From assembly GCF_003347015.1 (NCBI RefSeq), contig NZ_PNFB01000002.1, positions 124,001-188,000 on the forward strand: DNA of 64,000 nucleotides. The letters are read 5' to 3'. Below, one piece after another: positions 43,443 through 53,958 of the stretch; position 1 is the first letter of the stretch; each line of letters starts with the position of its first letter. The position numbers were made by a program, and so were the translations under genes. The stretch is from Brachybacterium sp. YJGR34. Lineage in GTDB: Bacteria; Actinomycetota; Actinomycetes; Actinomycetales; Dermabacteraceae. The notes under the pieces were generated by a model. It was not told where the DNA came from, searched no databases, and saw nothing but the letters and a program-made list of their open reading frames with translations.

Positions 43443-44426
43443 GTGACCGAACCCCCCAGCGACCACCGTCCCACCGGCGCGGATCTCGAGCTGGTGGGCC
43501 TCGCCTCCCCGACCGAGGAGCGCAATCCCGCCAGCGCCGCGCTCGACACCCTCGACGCCCGGGGCATGGTCGAGGTGATCCTCTCCGAGGACGCCCGGGT
43601 CGCCGCCGCCGTGCAGGCCCAGGCGCCGCAGATCGCGGAGCTGGTCGAGATGTGCGTGCGCGCGATCGCCGCCGGGGGGACGGTCCATTACGTCGGCGCG
43701 GGCACCTCCGGGCGGCTCGGGGTCCTCGACGCCGTCGAGCTCGCCCCCACCTTCGATGCGGACTCCTCCCTGGTCGCCGCGCACCTCGCGGGCGGGCCGG
43801 GCGCCTTCCTCACCGCGGTCGAGGGCGCCGAGGACGACGAGGAGGCCGGGGCCGCGCTGGTGCGCGAGGAGTGCGGGGAGGAGGACGTCGTGGTCGGTCT
43901 GGCCGCGAGCGGACGCACCCCCTTCGTCGGCGGGGCGCTGCGGGCCGCCCGCGCCGCCGGTCTGCCCACCGCCCTGATCTCCGCGAACCCCGGGGCGGCG
44001 CTCGCGCCGGCGGCGGACATCGCGATCCTGCCGGACGTCGGCCCCGAGGTGGTCACCGGCTCCACCCGCATGAAGGCCGGCACCGCGCAGAAGCTCACCC
44101 TCAACGCCCTCTCCACGGCCACGATGGTGCGGCTCGGGACCACCTTCGGCAATCTCATGATCGAGGTGCGCCCCACCAACGCGAAGCTCGTGGCCCGCAC
44201 GGTGCGGATCCTCGTGCAGGCCACGGGCGCGGAGCCGCAGCGGGCGGCCGAGGTGCTCGAGGCGGCCGACGGGTCCGTGCGCCTCGCCCTGGTCGCGCTG
44301 CTGTCCGGCGCCCCGGTCGCGGCCGCGCGCGCCGTGCTCGAGGAGCACCCGCGGGACCCGGGGCGGGCCGGGGACCCGGCCGGGATCCGCACGGCCGTGG
44401 CCGCCCTGCACGGGGAGAGCCGATAA
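43443..44426 (+). CDS. murQ: N-acetylmuramic acid 6-phosphate etherase
   Basis: A 327-residue SIS-domain etherase that splits MurNAc-6-phosphate into GlcNAc-6-phosphate and D-lactate. TEERNPASAALD is the N-terminal hallmark, YVGAGTSGRLGVLDAVELAPTF the SIS sugar-phosphate site, and LGTTFGNLMIEVRPTNAKL with GPEVVTGSTRMKAGTAQKL the family signatures. I choose GTG 43443, with AGGAG five or six bases upstream, over an upstream start lacking family similarity. Together with nagZ, anmK and the BadF kinase it gives a MurNAc recycling route. Confidence 0.94.
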   Translation: MTEPPSDHRPTGADLELVGLASPTEERNPASAALDTLDARGMVEVILSEDARVAAAVQAQAPQIAELVEMCVRAIAAGGTVHYVGAGTSGRLGVLDAVELAPTFDADSSLVAAHLAGGPGAFLTAVEGAEDDEEAGAALVREECGEEDVVVGLAASGRTPFVGGALRAARAAGLPTALISANPGAALAPAADIAILPDVGPEVVTGSTRMKAGTAQKLTLNALSTATMVRLGTTFGNLMIEVRPTNAKLVARTVRILVQATGAEPQRAAEVLEAADGSVRLALVALLSGAPVAAARAVLEEHPRDPGRAGDPAGIRTAVAALHGESR

Positions 44427-44430
44427 TCCC

Positions 44431-44459
44431 TCGACGCCCGGTCGCGGTCCCCCTAGACT
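44431..44459 (+). promoter_or_regulatory. promoter of the ABC-F gene
   Basis: TCGACG (44431-44436), a 17-base spacer and TAGACT (44454-44459). The predicted start is at about 44466-44467, on the GTG of a three-codon leader. Confidence 0.5.
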
Positions 44460-44466
44460 CGCCGCC

Positions 44467-44478
44467 GTGAAGCATTGA
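44467..44478 (+). CDS. possible three-codon leader peptide upstream of ABC-F
   Basis: GTG-AAG-CAT-TGA would encode Met-Lys-His from a leaderless transcript. Its stop codon overlaps the left arm of the hairpin that hides the ABC-F ribosome site. Short leaders of this kind control some antibiotic-responsive ABC-F genes; here it is a structural inference only. Confidence 0.3.
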   Translation: MKH

Positions 44479-44518
44479 TCAGCCCCCGTCCCCCGCCGTC
44501 CGCGTCACGGAGCTGATC
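44477..44518 (+). promoter_or_regulatory. RBS-masking hairpin before ABC-F (possible attenuator)
   Basis: GATCAGC (44477-44483) pairs with GCTGATC (44512-44518), and CCGT (44486-44489) with ACGG (44107 offset: 44507-44510). The ribosome site GGAG at 44509-44512 lies within the right arm, seven bases before ATG 44520. Confidence 0.45.
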
Positions 44519-44519
44519 C

Positions 44520-46199
<1,680 letters not shown>

Positions 46200-46313
46200 G
46201 ACCCCCGGCGCCGGAGCGGGGCAGGCGGTCACACTGGTTCACAGTCCTCCCCGCACCGAGCGCGGACGGTCCACCGTGAGGGGATCCGCACCCGTTCCCA
46301 GGAGGAGCACACC

Positions 46314-47600
46314 ATGACCGAGCAGCCGCAGCGGTTCGAGACCCTCGCCATCCATGCCGGGCAGGAGCCCGATCCCGCCTCCGGGGCGCGGGCCCTGCCG
46401 ATCCAGCAGACCACCAGCTTCGTGTTCCCCAGCGCGCAGTCCGCCGCGGACCGCTTCGCGCTCGCCGAGCCCGGGCCCATCTACACCCGCATCACCAATC
46501 CCACCCAGGGCGCGGTCGAGGACCGGATCGCGGCGCTCGAGGGCGGCGCGGCGGGCCTCCTGGTCGCCTCGGGCCAGGCCGCGATCACCCTCGCCGTCCT
46601 CAACCTCGCCGACGCCGGGCAGTCCGTCGCCGTCTCCCCGAGCCTCTACGGCGGCGCCTTCAACCTGTTCAAGCACACCCTCTCCCGCCTGGGCATCACC
46701 CCGCAGTGGATCGAGGACCCCACCGACCCGGAGTCCTGGCGCGCCGCGGCGGACGAGACCACCCGCGCCTTCTTCGTCGAGTCGATCCCCAATCCCCAGC
46801 ACGACATCCCCGATCTGCGGGCCATCGCCGACGTCGCCCACGAGGTGGGCGTGCCGCTGATCGTGGACAACACGGTCGCGACTCCGTTCCTGCTGCGCCC
46901 CCTGGAGCACGGGGCGGACGTCGTCGTGCACTCCGCCACCAAGTTCCTGGGCGGCCACGGCACCTCGATCGCGGGCGTGATCGTGGACGGCGACAGCTTC
47001 GACTTCACCGCCCACGCCGCGAAGTACCCCCAGTTCACCGAGCCCGACGAGTCCTACGACGGCCTGGTCTTCGCCGGCCTGCCCGCGGCCTTCGCGACCC
47101 GCGCCCGCACCAACCTGCTGCGGGACCTGGGCCCGGCCATCTCCCCGTTCAACGCCTTCCTCATCGGCCAGGGCCTGGAGACGCTGCCGCTGCGCATGGA
47201 GCGCCATCTCGACAACGCCCGCGCGGTCGCCGAGTTCCTCGAGGCCGACGAGCGCGTCGCCTCGGTGACCTGGGCGTCGCTGGACTCCTCCCCGCACAAG
47301 GCGACCGCGGACCGGTACCTGCCCCGCGGAGCGGGGAGCGTGCTGGGCTTCGAGCTGGCGGGCGGGCTCGAGGCGGGGCGGCGCTTCGTCGACGCCCTGA
47401 CCCTGCACTCGCTGGTGGCGAACATCGGGGACGTGCGCAGCCTCGTCATCCACCCCGCCTCGACCACCCATTCCCAGCTCGGCGAGGAGGAGCAGCGGGC
47501 GGCGGGCGTGGACCCCGGCTTCGTGCGCCTCAGCGTGGGGCTCGAGCACATCGACGACATCCTCGCCGACCTCGAGCGGGGCCTGGCCGCCACGGTGTGA
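46314..47600 (+). CDS. metY: O-acetylhomoserine sulfhydrylase
   Basis: A 428-residue PLP enzyme of the Cys/Met-metabolism family, making homocysteine (or methionine) from O-acetylhomoserine and sulfide. [20 protein letters not shown] and [11 protein letters not shown] open the family, [20 protein letters not shown] binds the cofactor, and the PLP lysine is Lys210 in [14 protein letters not shown] 50-residue insert after it ([20 protein letters not shown]) marks the MetY group rather than MetB. Ribosome site CAGGAGGAG. metX, which supplies the substrate, is not in the window. Confidence 0.93.
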   Translation: MTEQPQRFETLAIHAGQEPDPASGARALPIQQTTSFVFPSAQSAADRFALAEPGPIYTRITNPTQGAVEDRIAALEGGAAGLLVASGQAAITLAVLNLADAGQSVAVSPSLYGGAFNLFKHTLSRLGITPQWIEDPTDPESWRAAADETTRAFFVESIPNPQHDIPDLRAIADVAHEVGVPLIVDNTVATPFLLRPLEHGADVVVHSATKFLGGHGTSIAGVIVDGDSFDFTAHAAKYPQFTEPDESYDGLVFAGLPAAFATRARTNLLRDLGPAISPFNAFLIGQGLETLPLRMERHLDNARAVAEFLEADERVASVTWASLDSSPHKATADRYLPRGAGSVLGFELAGGLEAGRRFVDALTLHSLVANIGDVRSLVIHPASTTHSQLGEEEQRAAGVDPGFVRLSVGLEHIDDILADLERGLAATV

Positions 47601-47631
47601 GCCGCGTGCGCCCCGCCCCCGGGGCGGTCGA

Positions 47632-47637
47632 TACGCT
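47632..47637 (+). promoter_or_regulatory. -10 box for leaderless HAD operon
   Basis: TACGCT ends six bases before ATG 47644; no ribosome site is seen. Confidence 0.5.
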
Positions 47638-47643
47638 GGTCGC

Positions 47644-48348
47644 ATGAGTTCCGCCCCCACCGCCCTGCACCCCTCTCCGCTGGACGCGTGGCCCCCGCGC
47701 TGGACCCCCGCGGCGGTGATCTTCGACTGCGACGGACTGCTGGTCGACACCGAGTCGCGGTGGGTGGCCCTGCAGGACGCCTATCTCGCCCGCCACGGCG
47801 CCGCGCTGGACGCGGCCGTGCGTCGGGAGCTCACGGGACGCGCCGCCGAGGTGGTGGTGGTCGCGATCGCCGAGATCGTGGGGAAGGACCCACACCTGGT
47901 GGGCGAGGAGCTGGTGGCCGAGCACCGCCGGCACCTCGGGGACGTGATGACCCCGCTGCCCGGCGCGCTCGAGACCCTGCGCGCGATCGCCGCGGTGCGG
48001 CCGGTCGCGGTCGCCTCGAACTCGGACCGCCGCGCCCTCGACGCGAAGCTCGCGGGACTGGGGATCGCGGAAGTGGTGGACGCCTCGATCGCCATCGAGG
48101 ACGTGGCCCGGCCCAAGCCCGCCGCGGACATGTACCTCGCCGCGGCCCGCGCGCTGGGGGCGGAGCCGGCGGACTGCCTGGGCTTCGAGGATTCCGAGAC
48201 CGGGGCCGAGGCCGCGCTCGCCGCCGGTCTGCAGCTGATCGCCGTGCCCTCCCTCCCCGGGCAGGAGCCCCGGGCCCCGCGCCGCGTGGACAGCCTCGAG
48301 GATGCGACGCTGCGCACCTGGATCGCCGGCTGGGAGGGGACCCGATGA
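47644..48348 (+). CDS. HAD-superfamily phosphatase, first of a tandem pair
   Basis: A 234-residue haloacid-dehalogenase-like hydrolase. Motif I is IFDCDGLLVDTES (nucleophile and acid aspartates), motif II VAVASNSD, motif III lysine in ARPKPAADMY, and motif IV GFEDSETGAEAA. The helical cap between motifs I and II is of the beta-phosphoglucomutase type. Substrate is probably a sugar or small-metabolite phosphate. Its stop overlaps the second HAD gene (ATGA). Confidence 0.88.
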   Translation: MSSAPTALHPSPLDAWPPRWTPAAVIFDCDGLLVDTESRWVALQDAYLARHGAALDAAVRRELTGRAAEVVVVAIAEIVGKDPHLVGEELVAEHRRHLGDVMTPLPGALETLRAIAAVRPVAVASNSDRRALDAKLAGLGIAEVVDASIAIEDVARPKPAADMYLAAARALGAEPADCLGFEDSETGAEAALAAGLQLIAVPSLPGQEPRAPRRVDSLEDATLRTWIAGWEGTR

Positions 48349-49019
48349 GCCCCTCGCCGCGGTTCGCCGAGGCCTTCGGGGACTGGACCCCGCGCGCCGT
48401 GGTCTTCGACTGCGACGGCCTGCTGCTGGACACCGAGAGCGTCTGGCAGCGCGCCCAGGACGCCGTGGTGGCGCTCCACGGCGCGCTCCTGCGCGAGGAG
48501 GACCGGGACGTCCTGCACGGCTCGACCATCGAGATCGCCGCCGCGCTGATCGCCCGGCGCGCCGGGCACGCCGAGAGCGAGGTGCTCGCGGACCTGCATC
48601 GCGCCTTCGACCGCGAGCTCGGCACCGGCATCCGGACCATGCCCGGCGCCGCGCGGATCGTGGAGGCGGCCGCGGCGCGGGTGCCGCTGGGCTGCGCCTC
48701 GAACTCCTGGCTCGCCTCGCTCGAGGAGAAGCTGACCCTCGGCGGGCTGCGGCAGCACTTCGCGGTGCTCGAGGCCTCGGACACCGTCGAGCAGGCCAAG
48801 CCGGCGCCGGACATGTACGCCGCGGCCGCCCGTGCGCTGGGCCATGACCCGGCCGAGGTGCTGGCCCTCGAGGACTCCGGCACCGGTGCGCGGGCCGCGC
48901 GCGACGCCGGTCTGCGCCTGATCGCGATCCCGGTCCCGGGCCATCCGGCCCCGCCCGCCGACCTGGCGCTGGAGTCCCTGACGGACCCGGAGCTGGAGGC
49001 CTGGATCGCGACCTGGTGA
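48345..49019 (+). CDS. HAD-superfamily phosphatase, second of a tandem pair
   Basis: A 224-residue paralogue of the preceding gene: motif I VFDCDGLLLDTES, motif II LGCASNSW, motif III QAKPAPDMYAAAARALG, motif IV ALEDSGTGARAA, and a shared C-terminus (LEAWIATW against LRTWIAGW). The two are collinear and probably arose by tandem duplication; the caps differ, so the substrates may differ. Confidence 0.88.
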   Translation: MSPSPRFAEAFGDWTPRAVVFDCDGLLLDTESVWQRAQDAVVALHGALLREEDRDVLHGSTIEIAAALIARRAGHAESEVLADLHRAFDRELGTGIRTMPGAARIVEAAAARVPLGCASNSWLASLEEKLTLGGLRQHFAVLEASDTVEQAKPAPDMYAAAARALGHDPAEVLALEDSGTGARAARDAGLRLIAIPVPGHPAPPADLALESLTDPELEAWIATW

Positions 49020-49110
49020 CGCCTCCGGGGCCGTCCGTCCGGCCCGCCGATCGTCCACGCATGTCACGCGAGTTGGCCATGTCCCGTCGGTGCGGTGTTC
49101 ACTGGACCCC

Positions 49111-51042
49111 ATGAGCACTTCGCCCGATCCCTCGGCGCCCCTGAACGACCGGGCGCACGGCTCCCCCCTGCGCGGACGCGGCTGGCTGAACACCGGCGGC
49201 GCCGACCTCGACCTGGAGACGCTGCGCGGCAAGATCGTCCTGCTGGATTTCTGGACCTTCTGCTGCGTGAACTGCCTCCACGTCCTCGACGAGCTGCGAC
49301 CGCTCGAGGAGAAGTGGGGGGAGGAGCTGGTCGTCATCGGCGTCCACTCCCCGAAGTTCGAGTTCGAGAAGGACCCGGAGGCGCTCGCGGCGAACATCGA
49401 GCGCTACGAGGTCTCCCATCCCGTGATCGACGATCCGGAGCTGACCACCTGGACCGAGTACGGCGCCCGCGCCTGGCCCACCCTGATGGTGCTGGACACC
49501 CACGGGCGGATCGCCGGGAACCTCTCCGGCGAGGGGCACGCGGACAACCTCGACCAGCTGATCGAGCGGCTCGTCGCCGAGGGCGAGGCCGACGGCTCGC
49601 TGCGCCGCGGCCCCGCGCCCACCGTCCTCGCCGAGCGCACGCCGCAGACCCTGCGCTTCCCCTCGAAGCTCACGCCCCTGCCGGACGGCCGCCTGGTGGT
49701 CTCCGACGCCGGGCAGCACCAGCTGGTGGTCTTCGAGGCGGACGGCGCCGCCGTCGACGCGCGGATCGGCACCGGACGGCGCGGCGCGGCCGACGGCGAC
49801 GAGGAGACTGCGCAGTTCGCCGAGCCCAACGGCGTCCTCGCCCTGCCGGAGGAGATCGCCGCGGAGGTCGGCTACGACCTGCTGGTCGCCGACACCGCGA
49901 ACCACCTCCTGCGCGGGGTGAAAGTGGGCCAGGACCGGCTGCTGCGCTCCCGCACCACCACCGAGGTCGTCACGGTCGCCGGCTCCGGCGCCCAGTGGAT
50001 GCAGGGCGATCCGGTGCCCCGCGGCGAGGGTGACGCCCGGGGCTTCGCGCTGTCCACCCCCTGGGACCTCACCTGGTCCCATGCCCTGAACCGCGCGGTG
50101 ATCGCCATGGCCGGCGTCCATCAGCTGTGGACCTTCGACCCGGTCACCGGGGCCCTGCTGGTCCTCGCCGGCACCACTCAGGAGGGCCTGGTCGACGGGC
50201 CCGTCGTCACCTCCTGGTGGGCGCAGCCCTCCGGGATCGACGAGCTGCCCGACGGCCGCCTCGTGGTCGCGGACTCCGAGACCTCCGCGATCCGCGTCGT
50301 GGACCTCCAGACCATGCAGGTCAGCACGCTGGTGGGGGAGGGGCTGTTCGACTTCGGGCACGTGGACGGCCCGGCGGACATCGCGCGCTTCCAGCACCCG
50401 CTGGGCGTGACCGCGCTGCCCGACGGGCGGATCGCCGTGGCGGACACCTACAACGGCGCGATCCGGCTGGTGGACGAGCATCCCGCGACCGCCGACTCCC
50501 CGGCTGCCCCCGCGACCGTCGTCACCGTCGCCACCGACCTCAAGGAGCCCTCGGCCGCGATCGTCGGCCCGCCGCTGGACGGGATCGGCCAGCTGGTGGT
50601 CGTCGAGTCCGGCGCGCACCGCGTGACCTGGGTGCCGGTGGCCCGAGCGGCCGAGCGCGTCATCGACCAGGGCGCCCAGCGCTCCGAGCGCCCCGTCACC
50701 GAGGTGGGTCCCGGCCCCCTCGCGGTGCGGGTGCTGTTCACCCCGCCCCCGGGGCACAAGCTCGACGACTCCCTGGGCCCCTCCACCCAGGTGACCGTCT
50801 CCACCACCCCCTCGGCGATGATCCTCGAGGGCGGCGGCGTGGACACCGCCCTCGAGCGCACGGTCGTGCTGGACCCCGCGTACACCGAGGGCGTCCTGCA
50901 CGTCAGCGCCCGCGCGGCCTCCTGCGATGCCGATCCCGCCGTGGAGTTCCCCGCCTGCCACATGCATCAGCAGGACTGGGGGGTACCGATCCGGATCGTC
51001 GAGGGCGGTCCCACCGAGCTCGACCTGTCCCTGCTCGCCTGA
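49111..51042 (+). CDS. thioredoxin-like / NHL-repeat protein (NHLRC2-like)
   Basis: A 643-residue protein. An N-terminal thioredoxin-like domain (residues about 20-165) has the redox motif CCVNC in FWTFCCVNCLHVLDEL, and WPTLMVLDTHGRI with the cis-proline equivalent. From about 185 a six-bladed NHL-type beta-propeller follows with repeats such as LPDGRLVVSDAGQHQLVVFE and LPDGRIAVADTYNGAIRLVD. A C-terminal beta-domain holds CDADPAVEFPACHMH. The layout matches human NHLRC2 and its bacterial homologues, whose role is unclear (redox or stress). No signal peptide. A TTCACT box lies seven bases before the ATG. Confidence 0.88.
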   Translation: MSTSPDPSAPLNDRAHGSPLRGRGWLNTGGADLDLETLRGKIVLLDFWTFCCVNCLHVLDELRPLEEKWGEELVVIGVHSPKFEFEKDPEALAANIERYEVSHPVIDDPELTTWTEYGARAWPTLMVLDTHGRIAGNLSGEGHADNLDQLIERLVAEGEADGSLRRGPAPTVLAERTPQTLRFPSKLTPLPDGRLVVSDAGQHQLVVFEADGAAVDARIGTGRRGAADGDEETAQFAEPNGVLALPEEIAAEVGYDLLVADTANHLLRGVKVGQDRLLRSRTTTEVVTVAGSGAQWMQGDPVPRGEGDARGFALSTPWDLTWSHALNRAVIAMAGVHQLWTFDPVTGALLVLAGTTQEGLVDGPVVTSWWAQPSGIDELPDGRLVVADSETSAIRVVDLQTMQVSTLVGEGLFDFGHVDGPADIARFQHPLGVTALPDGRIAVADTYNGAIRLVDEHPATADSPAAPATVVTVATDLKEPSAAIVGPPLDGIGQLVVVESGAHRVTWVPVARAAERVIDQGAQRSERPVTEVGPGPLAVRVLFTPPPGHKLDDSLGPSTQVTVSTTPSAMILEGGGVDTALERTVVLDPAYTEGVLHVSARAASCDADPAVEFPACHMHQQDWGVPIRIVEGGPTELDLSLLA

Positions 51043-51165
51043 TCACCGGATCGCCTGAATGCACGCTCGGCCCGAGCATGCTGTCATGAACCCCTGCCCG
51101 CCGGCGCTCCGCGCCGGCGAGCGGTCCCGCTCGGCCCGCCGAGTCCCGCCGTCGGAAGCTCTTTC

Positions 51166-53616
51166 GTGGATCTGATCACACAATTCCCCCTGGGCGACGA
51201 TCTCGCCGTGACCCTGCTGGTGCTCGGCGTGCTCTCCGTCGCCGCACTGGTCGTCGGCGCCGTCGTCCCCAGCCGTCTGCGGCGCGACGAGGACAGCGAC
51301 GAGGTCGACGAGGGCCTCGGTCGCCGCCTCGGCGCCCAGCTGCAGTCCTCCGGCACGATCCTGCTGCTGGTGGGCCTGCCGGCGGCGGTGCTGCTGTACC
51401 TCGCGCCCGGCAGCACCGACGACCGCATCCTGCGCTCGGCGCTGCTGCTGGTGGGCGTGGCGCTGGGCCCGCTCGCGGCCTGGCGCGGACTCGCGATCCA
51501 GCTGGCCTCCCTGGGCCTGGACCCCGAGCGGCGACCGGCGATGATCTCCCGGCTGGGCGCGCTGACGGTGACGGGGGCGCTCGCCCTCGCGATCCTGCCG
51601 ATCGCCATCGTGGTGTGGTTCCAGCAGGCCTCGGCGGCGCCGGCCCTGATGGCCCTCGCCGCCGGTGCTGCGATCTCGGCGCTCACGCTGCGGGTCTGCG
51701 CCTCCCCGGCGGAGACGGCGGCGGCCTCGGCCGCGATCCTGGTGGGCACCGACGAGCACGAGCTCGACGCCGACGACCCCGCGAACCTCGGCGGGCCCCA
51801 CCTGCGGGCGGCGCGCCTGTTCCGCCGGGGCGCGACGCTCAGCGCCGACGTGGTGGCCGTGACCCTCGCGGGCGCGGCCGTGGGCCTTACTCTGGGCATC
51901 CCGGTGCTCGCCGCCGAGGCCGTGGTGGCGGTGCTCCTCGCGCTCGGTGTCGCGCTGCTGGCCGCCGCGGCGGTCGCCGTGATGCCGCATCTGGGGCGGC
52001 CCGGGCACGAGCGCGGCGCGCTGATCCTGGCCGGCGTGCTGCCCTCGGTCCTCGGCGGTGCCGCGGCCGTGGCCGCCGCCGCGCTGTGGATCCCCTCCTC
52101 CTACAAGGACCTGCGCTTCGCGGACGTGGGCATGGAGAACTTCACGGATCCCGCCATCACCGGCGGCACCGACACGCCGCGCGCTGACCTCGAGCCGCAG
52201 ATCGAGCAGGCGCTCGGGGACCTGGGCTCGTTCGTCTCCCAGACGGACGACTCCCAGTACGCCAGCGCCTTCCTCGACATGCTCGCGCTGTACTCGATCA
52301 CCCCGAACGTGGTGGTCGCCGCCGCGCTGGGCGCCGGGGTGCTGCTCGCCCTCGCGACGGTGCTGCTGCTCGAGCGGACCGGATACCGCTTCGGCGAGAC
52401 CGTGCGGCGCGCCGCCCGCACCAGCCGCACCGGCGGTGCGCTCGGCATCGCCGCCGCCCTGGGCTCGACGGCGCTGCTGGCCGCCGCGGTGCTCGCCCTG
52501 GTGGTGCTCCTGGCCGCGGTGCTGAACGTGCTCAGCGCCGGGGTGCCCGCCCTCGCCCTCGCGCTGCTGGCCCTCGCCGGGCTGGGCGCGCTGATCGTGG
52601 TCGCGGGCTTCGCCGGGTCGCTGCTGGCTCCCACCTTCGCCGACCGGCCCGATGCCGAGACGGGGCTGCGCAATGCCGCCGCCGGCGCCGCGACCGGTCC
52701 GCGCGCCGTGCTGCTGGTCTCGGGAATGCTGGCCGCGCTGGCCACCATCGGTCCGATGGTCGCCGCGATGCAGAGCGCCCCGCGAGCGGCGACCGTCTGG
52801 GAGGACCGCGCCCTGCACGGCCTGACCCCCGCCGCGCTGACCGTCATCGGCGGGGCCGGGCTGGGCGTGCTCACCGTCGTGCTGGTGACCTCCTCGCTGC
52901 TGGACGGCGCGCGCCGGCTCGGCGCCCACGCCGTGGTCGAGACCCGCGCCTCGTTGCTCGAGGGCCGCTCGAGCGCGGACCTCGCGGAGCTGCCCGAGAT
53001 CGTGCGCCGCGCCTCCGTGCCGCCGGTGGTCGTGGCCGTGCTCGCGCCGATCGTCGCGGGCTTCGGCCTGGGCCCCGCAGCGATGCCCGGGTACGTGCTC
53101 GGCACGGTGCTGACCGCCGGGGCCGTGGGCGTGTGGATGCTCGGCGCCCACTCGACCCTCGAGAGCGCCGCCGCGGTGATCGGCGCGGGCCGCTACGGCG
53201 GCCGCGGCTCCTGGGGCCACTCCGGCGCCCTGGGCGGTGCCGTGCTCACCGGCGCGCTGCGCTCCTCGATCGGTGCGGTGGCGCTGCCGCTGGTGCTGAC
53301 CAGCTCGCTGCTCTCCGCCCTCGCCATCAGCGCCGTGGTGGGCATGAACACCGACGGCACCAGCCCGTTCCTGCGCTGGGGGATCGCCGTGCTCGCGATC
53401 ATCGTGGCGCTGACCAGCTGGGTGATCGCCGCGACCGCGCCGGAGGTGGACCTGGAGGACGGCGAGGCGGAGCTCTCCCCGCCGCTGTTCTCCCGCCGCG
53501 CGGAGGAGGACGCCGACGACCTCGAGGCGATGGACTGGGGCAGTGAGGACGCGGAGGACGAATCCGCGGAGACCGGTTCGGGCCCGCGGACGGGCCGCCG
53601 GCGCCGCCGGGGCTGA
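51166..53616 (+). CDS. degenerate membrane pyrophosphatase homologue lacking catalytic residues
   Basis: An 816-residue protein with about 15-16 helices and an acidic/basic cytoplasmic tail, the size of an H+/Na+-translocating membrane pyrophosphatase. Three regions align with the signature segments of that family, but the catalytic Asp/Lys residues are gone: (1) about 195-227, DADDPANLGGPHLRAARLF where the family has E-D-D-P-R-N then Asp-rich DNVGD repeats; (2) about 527-562, ATIGPMVAAMQSAPRAATVW in place of GPISDNAGG; (3) about 672-705, GGRGSWGHSGALGGAVLTGA in place of GGKGSDAHKAAVVGDTVGDP. It therefore probably neither hydrolyses pyrophosphate nor pumps ions that way. Start GTG 51166 is the best available. 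Confidence 0.7.
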   Translation: MDLITQFPLGDDLAVTLLVLGVLSVAALVVGAVVPSRLRRDEDSDEVDEGLGRRLGAQLQSSGTILLLVGLPAAVLLYLAPGSTDDRILRSALLLVGVALGPLAAWRGLAIQLASLGLDPERRPAMISRLGALTVTGALALAILPIAIVVWFQQASAAPALMALAAGAAISALTLRVCASPAETAAASAAILVGTDEHELDADDPANLGGPHLRAARLFRRGATLSADVVAVTLAGAAVGLTLGIPVLAAEAVVAVLLALGVALLAAAAVAVMPHLGRPGHERGALILAGVLPSVLGGAAAVAAAALWIPSSYKDLRFADVGMENFTDPAITGGTDTPRADLEPQIEQALGDLGSFVSQTDDSQYASAFLDMLALYSITPNVVVAAALGAGVLLALATVLLLERTGYRFGETVRRAARTSRTGGALGIAAALGSTALLAAAVLALVVLLAAVLNVLSAGVPALALALLALAGLGALIVVAGFAGSLLAPTFADRPDAETGLRNAAAGAATGPRAVLLVSGMLAALATIGPMVAAMQSAPRAATVWEDRALHGLTPAALTVIGGAGLGVLTVVLVTSSLLDGARRLGAHAVVETRASLLEGRSSADLAELPEIVRRASVPPVVVAVLAPIVAGFGLGPAAMPGYVLGTVLTAGAVGVWMLGAHSTLESAAAVIGAGRYGGRGSWGHSGALGGAVLTGALRSSIGAVALPLVLTSSLLSALAISAVVGMNTDGTSPFLRWGIAVLAIIVALTSWVIAATAPEVDLEDGEAELSPPLFSRRAEEDADDLEAMDWGSEDAEDESAETGSGPRTGRRRRRG

Positions 53617-53718
53617 GCCGGGCCCGGCCCTGCGGCCCGTCCGCGGGCTCGCGGGTCTCCCGGGGGCCGGTGGGCGGGCCAGGAACTCAACCGGTGACTC
53701 CGCGCCGGGGACATCTGC

Positions 53719-53785
53719 GATCAGTGTCGTAATACGGCCAGGCTCGCCCATATAGGGCCTGCCTGGCCGTATTACGACACTGATC
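53719..53785. repeat. perfect long intergenic palindrome D
   Basis: Perfect 25-base arms (53719-53743, starting GATCAGTGTCG, and 53761-53785) around a 17-base loop, in the 342-base spacer between convergent genes. Shares arm ends with palindrome A at 8556-8622. It may terminate transcription from both sides. Confidence 0.85.
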
Positions 53786-53808
53786 GTCATCTGCGCGCCC
53801 GATCCCGG

Positions 53809-53957
53809 CCCTCGCGCCCGCCCGGCCGCGGCCCTGGGGCCTGTCCGGCCGCGGACCTCGCGCCCGCCCGGCCGCGGCCCTCGCGCCCGGCCGCGGCCCT
53901 GGCGCCCTGCGCGCGGCCTTCGCACCCCGCACGCGGACCTCGCGCCCGGCGCCGCGG
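53809..53957. repeat. degenerate tandem repeat of 19-23 bp units
   Basis: Seven head-to-tail units at 53809, 53832, 53855, 53878, 53897, 53917 and 53937. The first three are 23 bp of the form CCCTCGCGCCC-GCCCGGCCGCGG; later ones are 19-21 bp and more diverged. No gene is seen in the spacer; the repeats reach to within one base of the TetR stop codon. Confidence 0.7.
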
Positions 53958-53958
53958 A

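Noticed and set aside
46200-46313. SAM-responsive riboswitch before metY
   Set aside because: Only 114 bases with no recognisable SAM-I or related fold; the start has an ordinary ribosome site.
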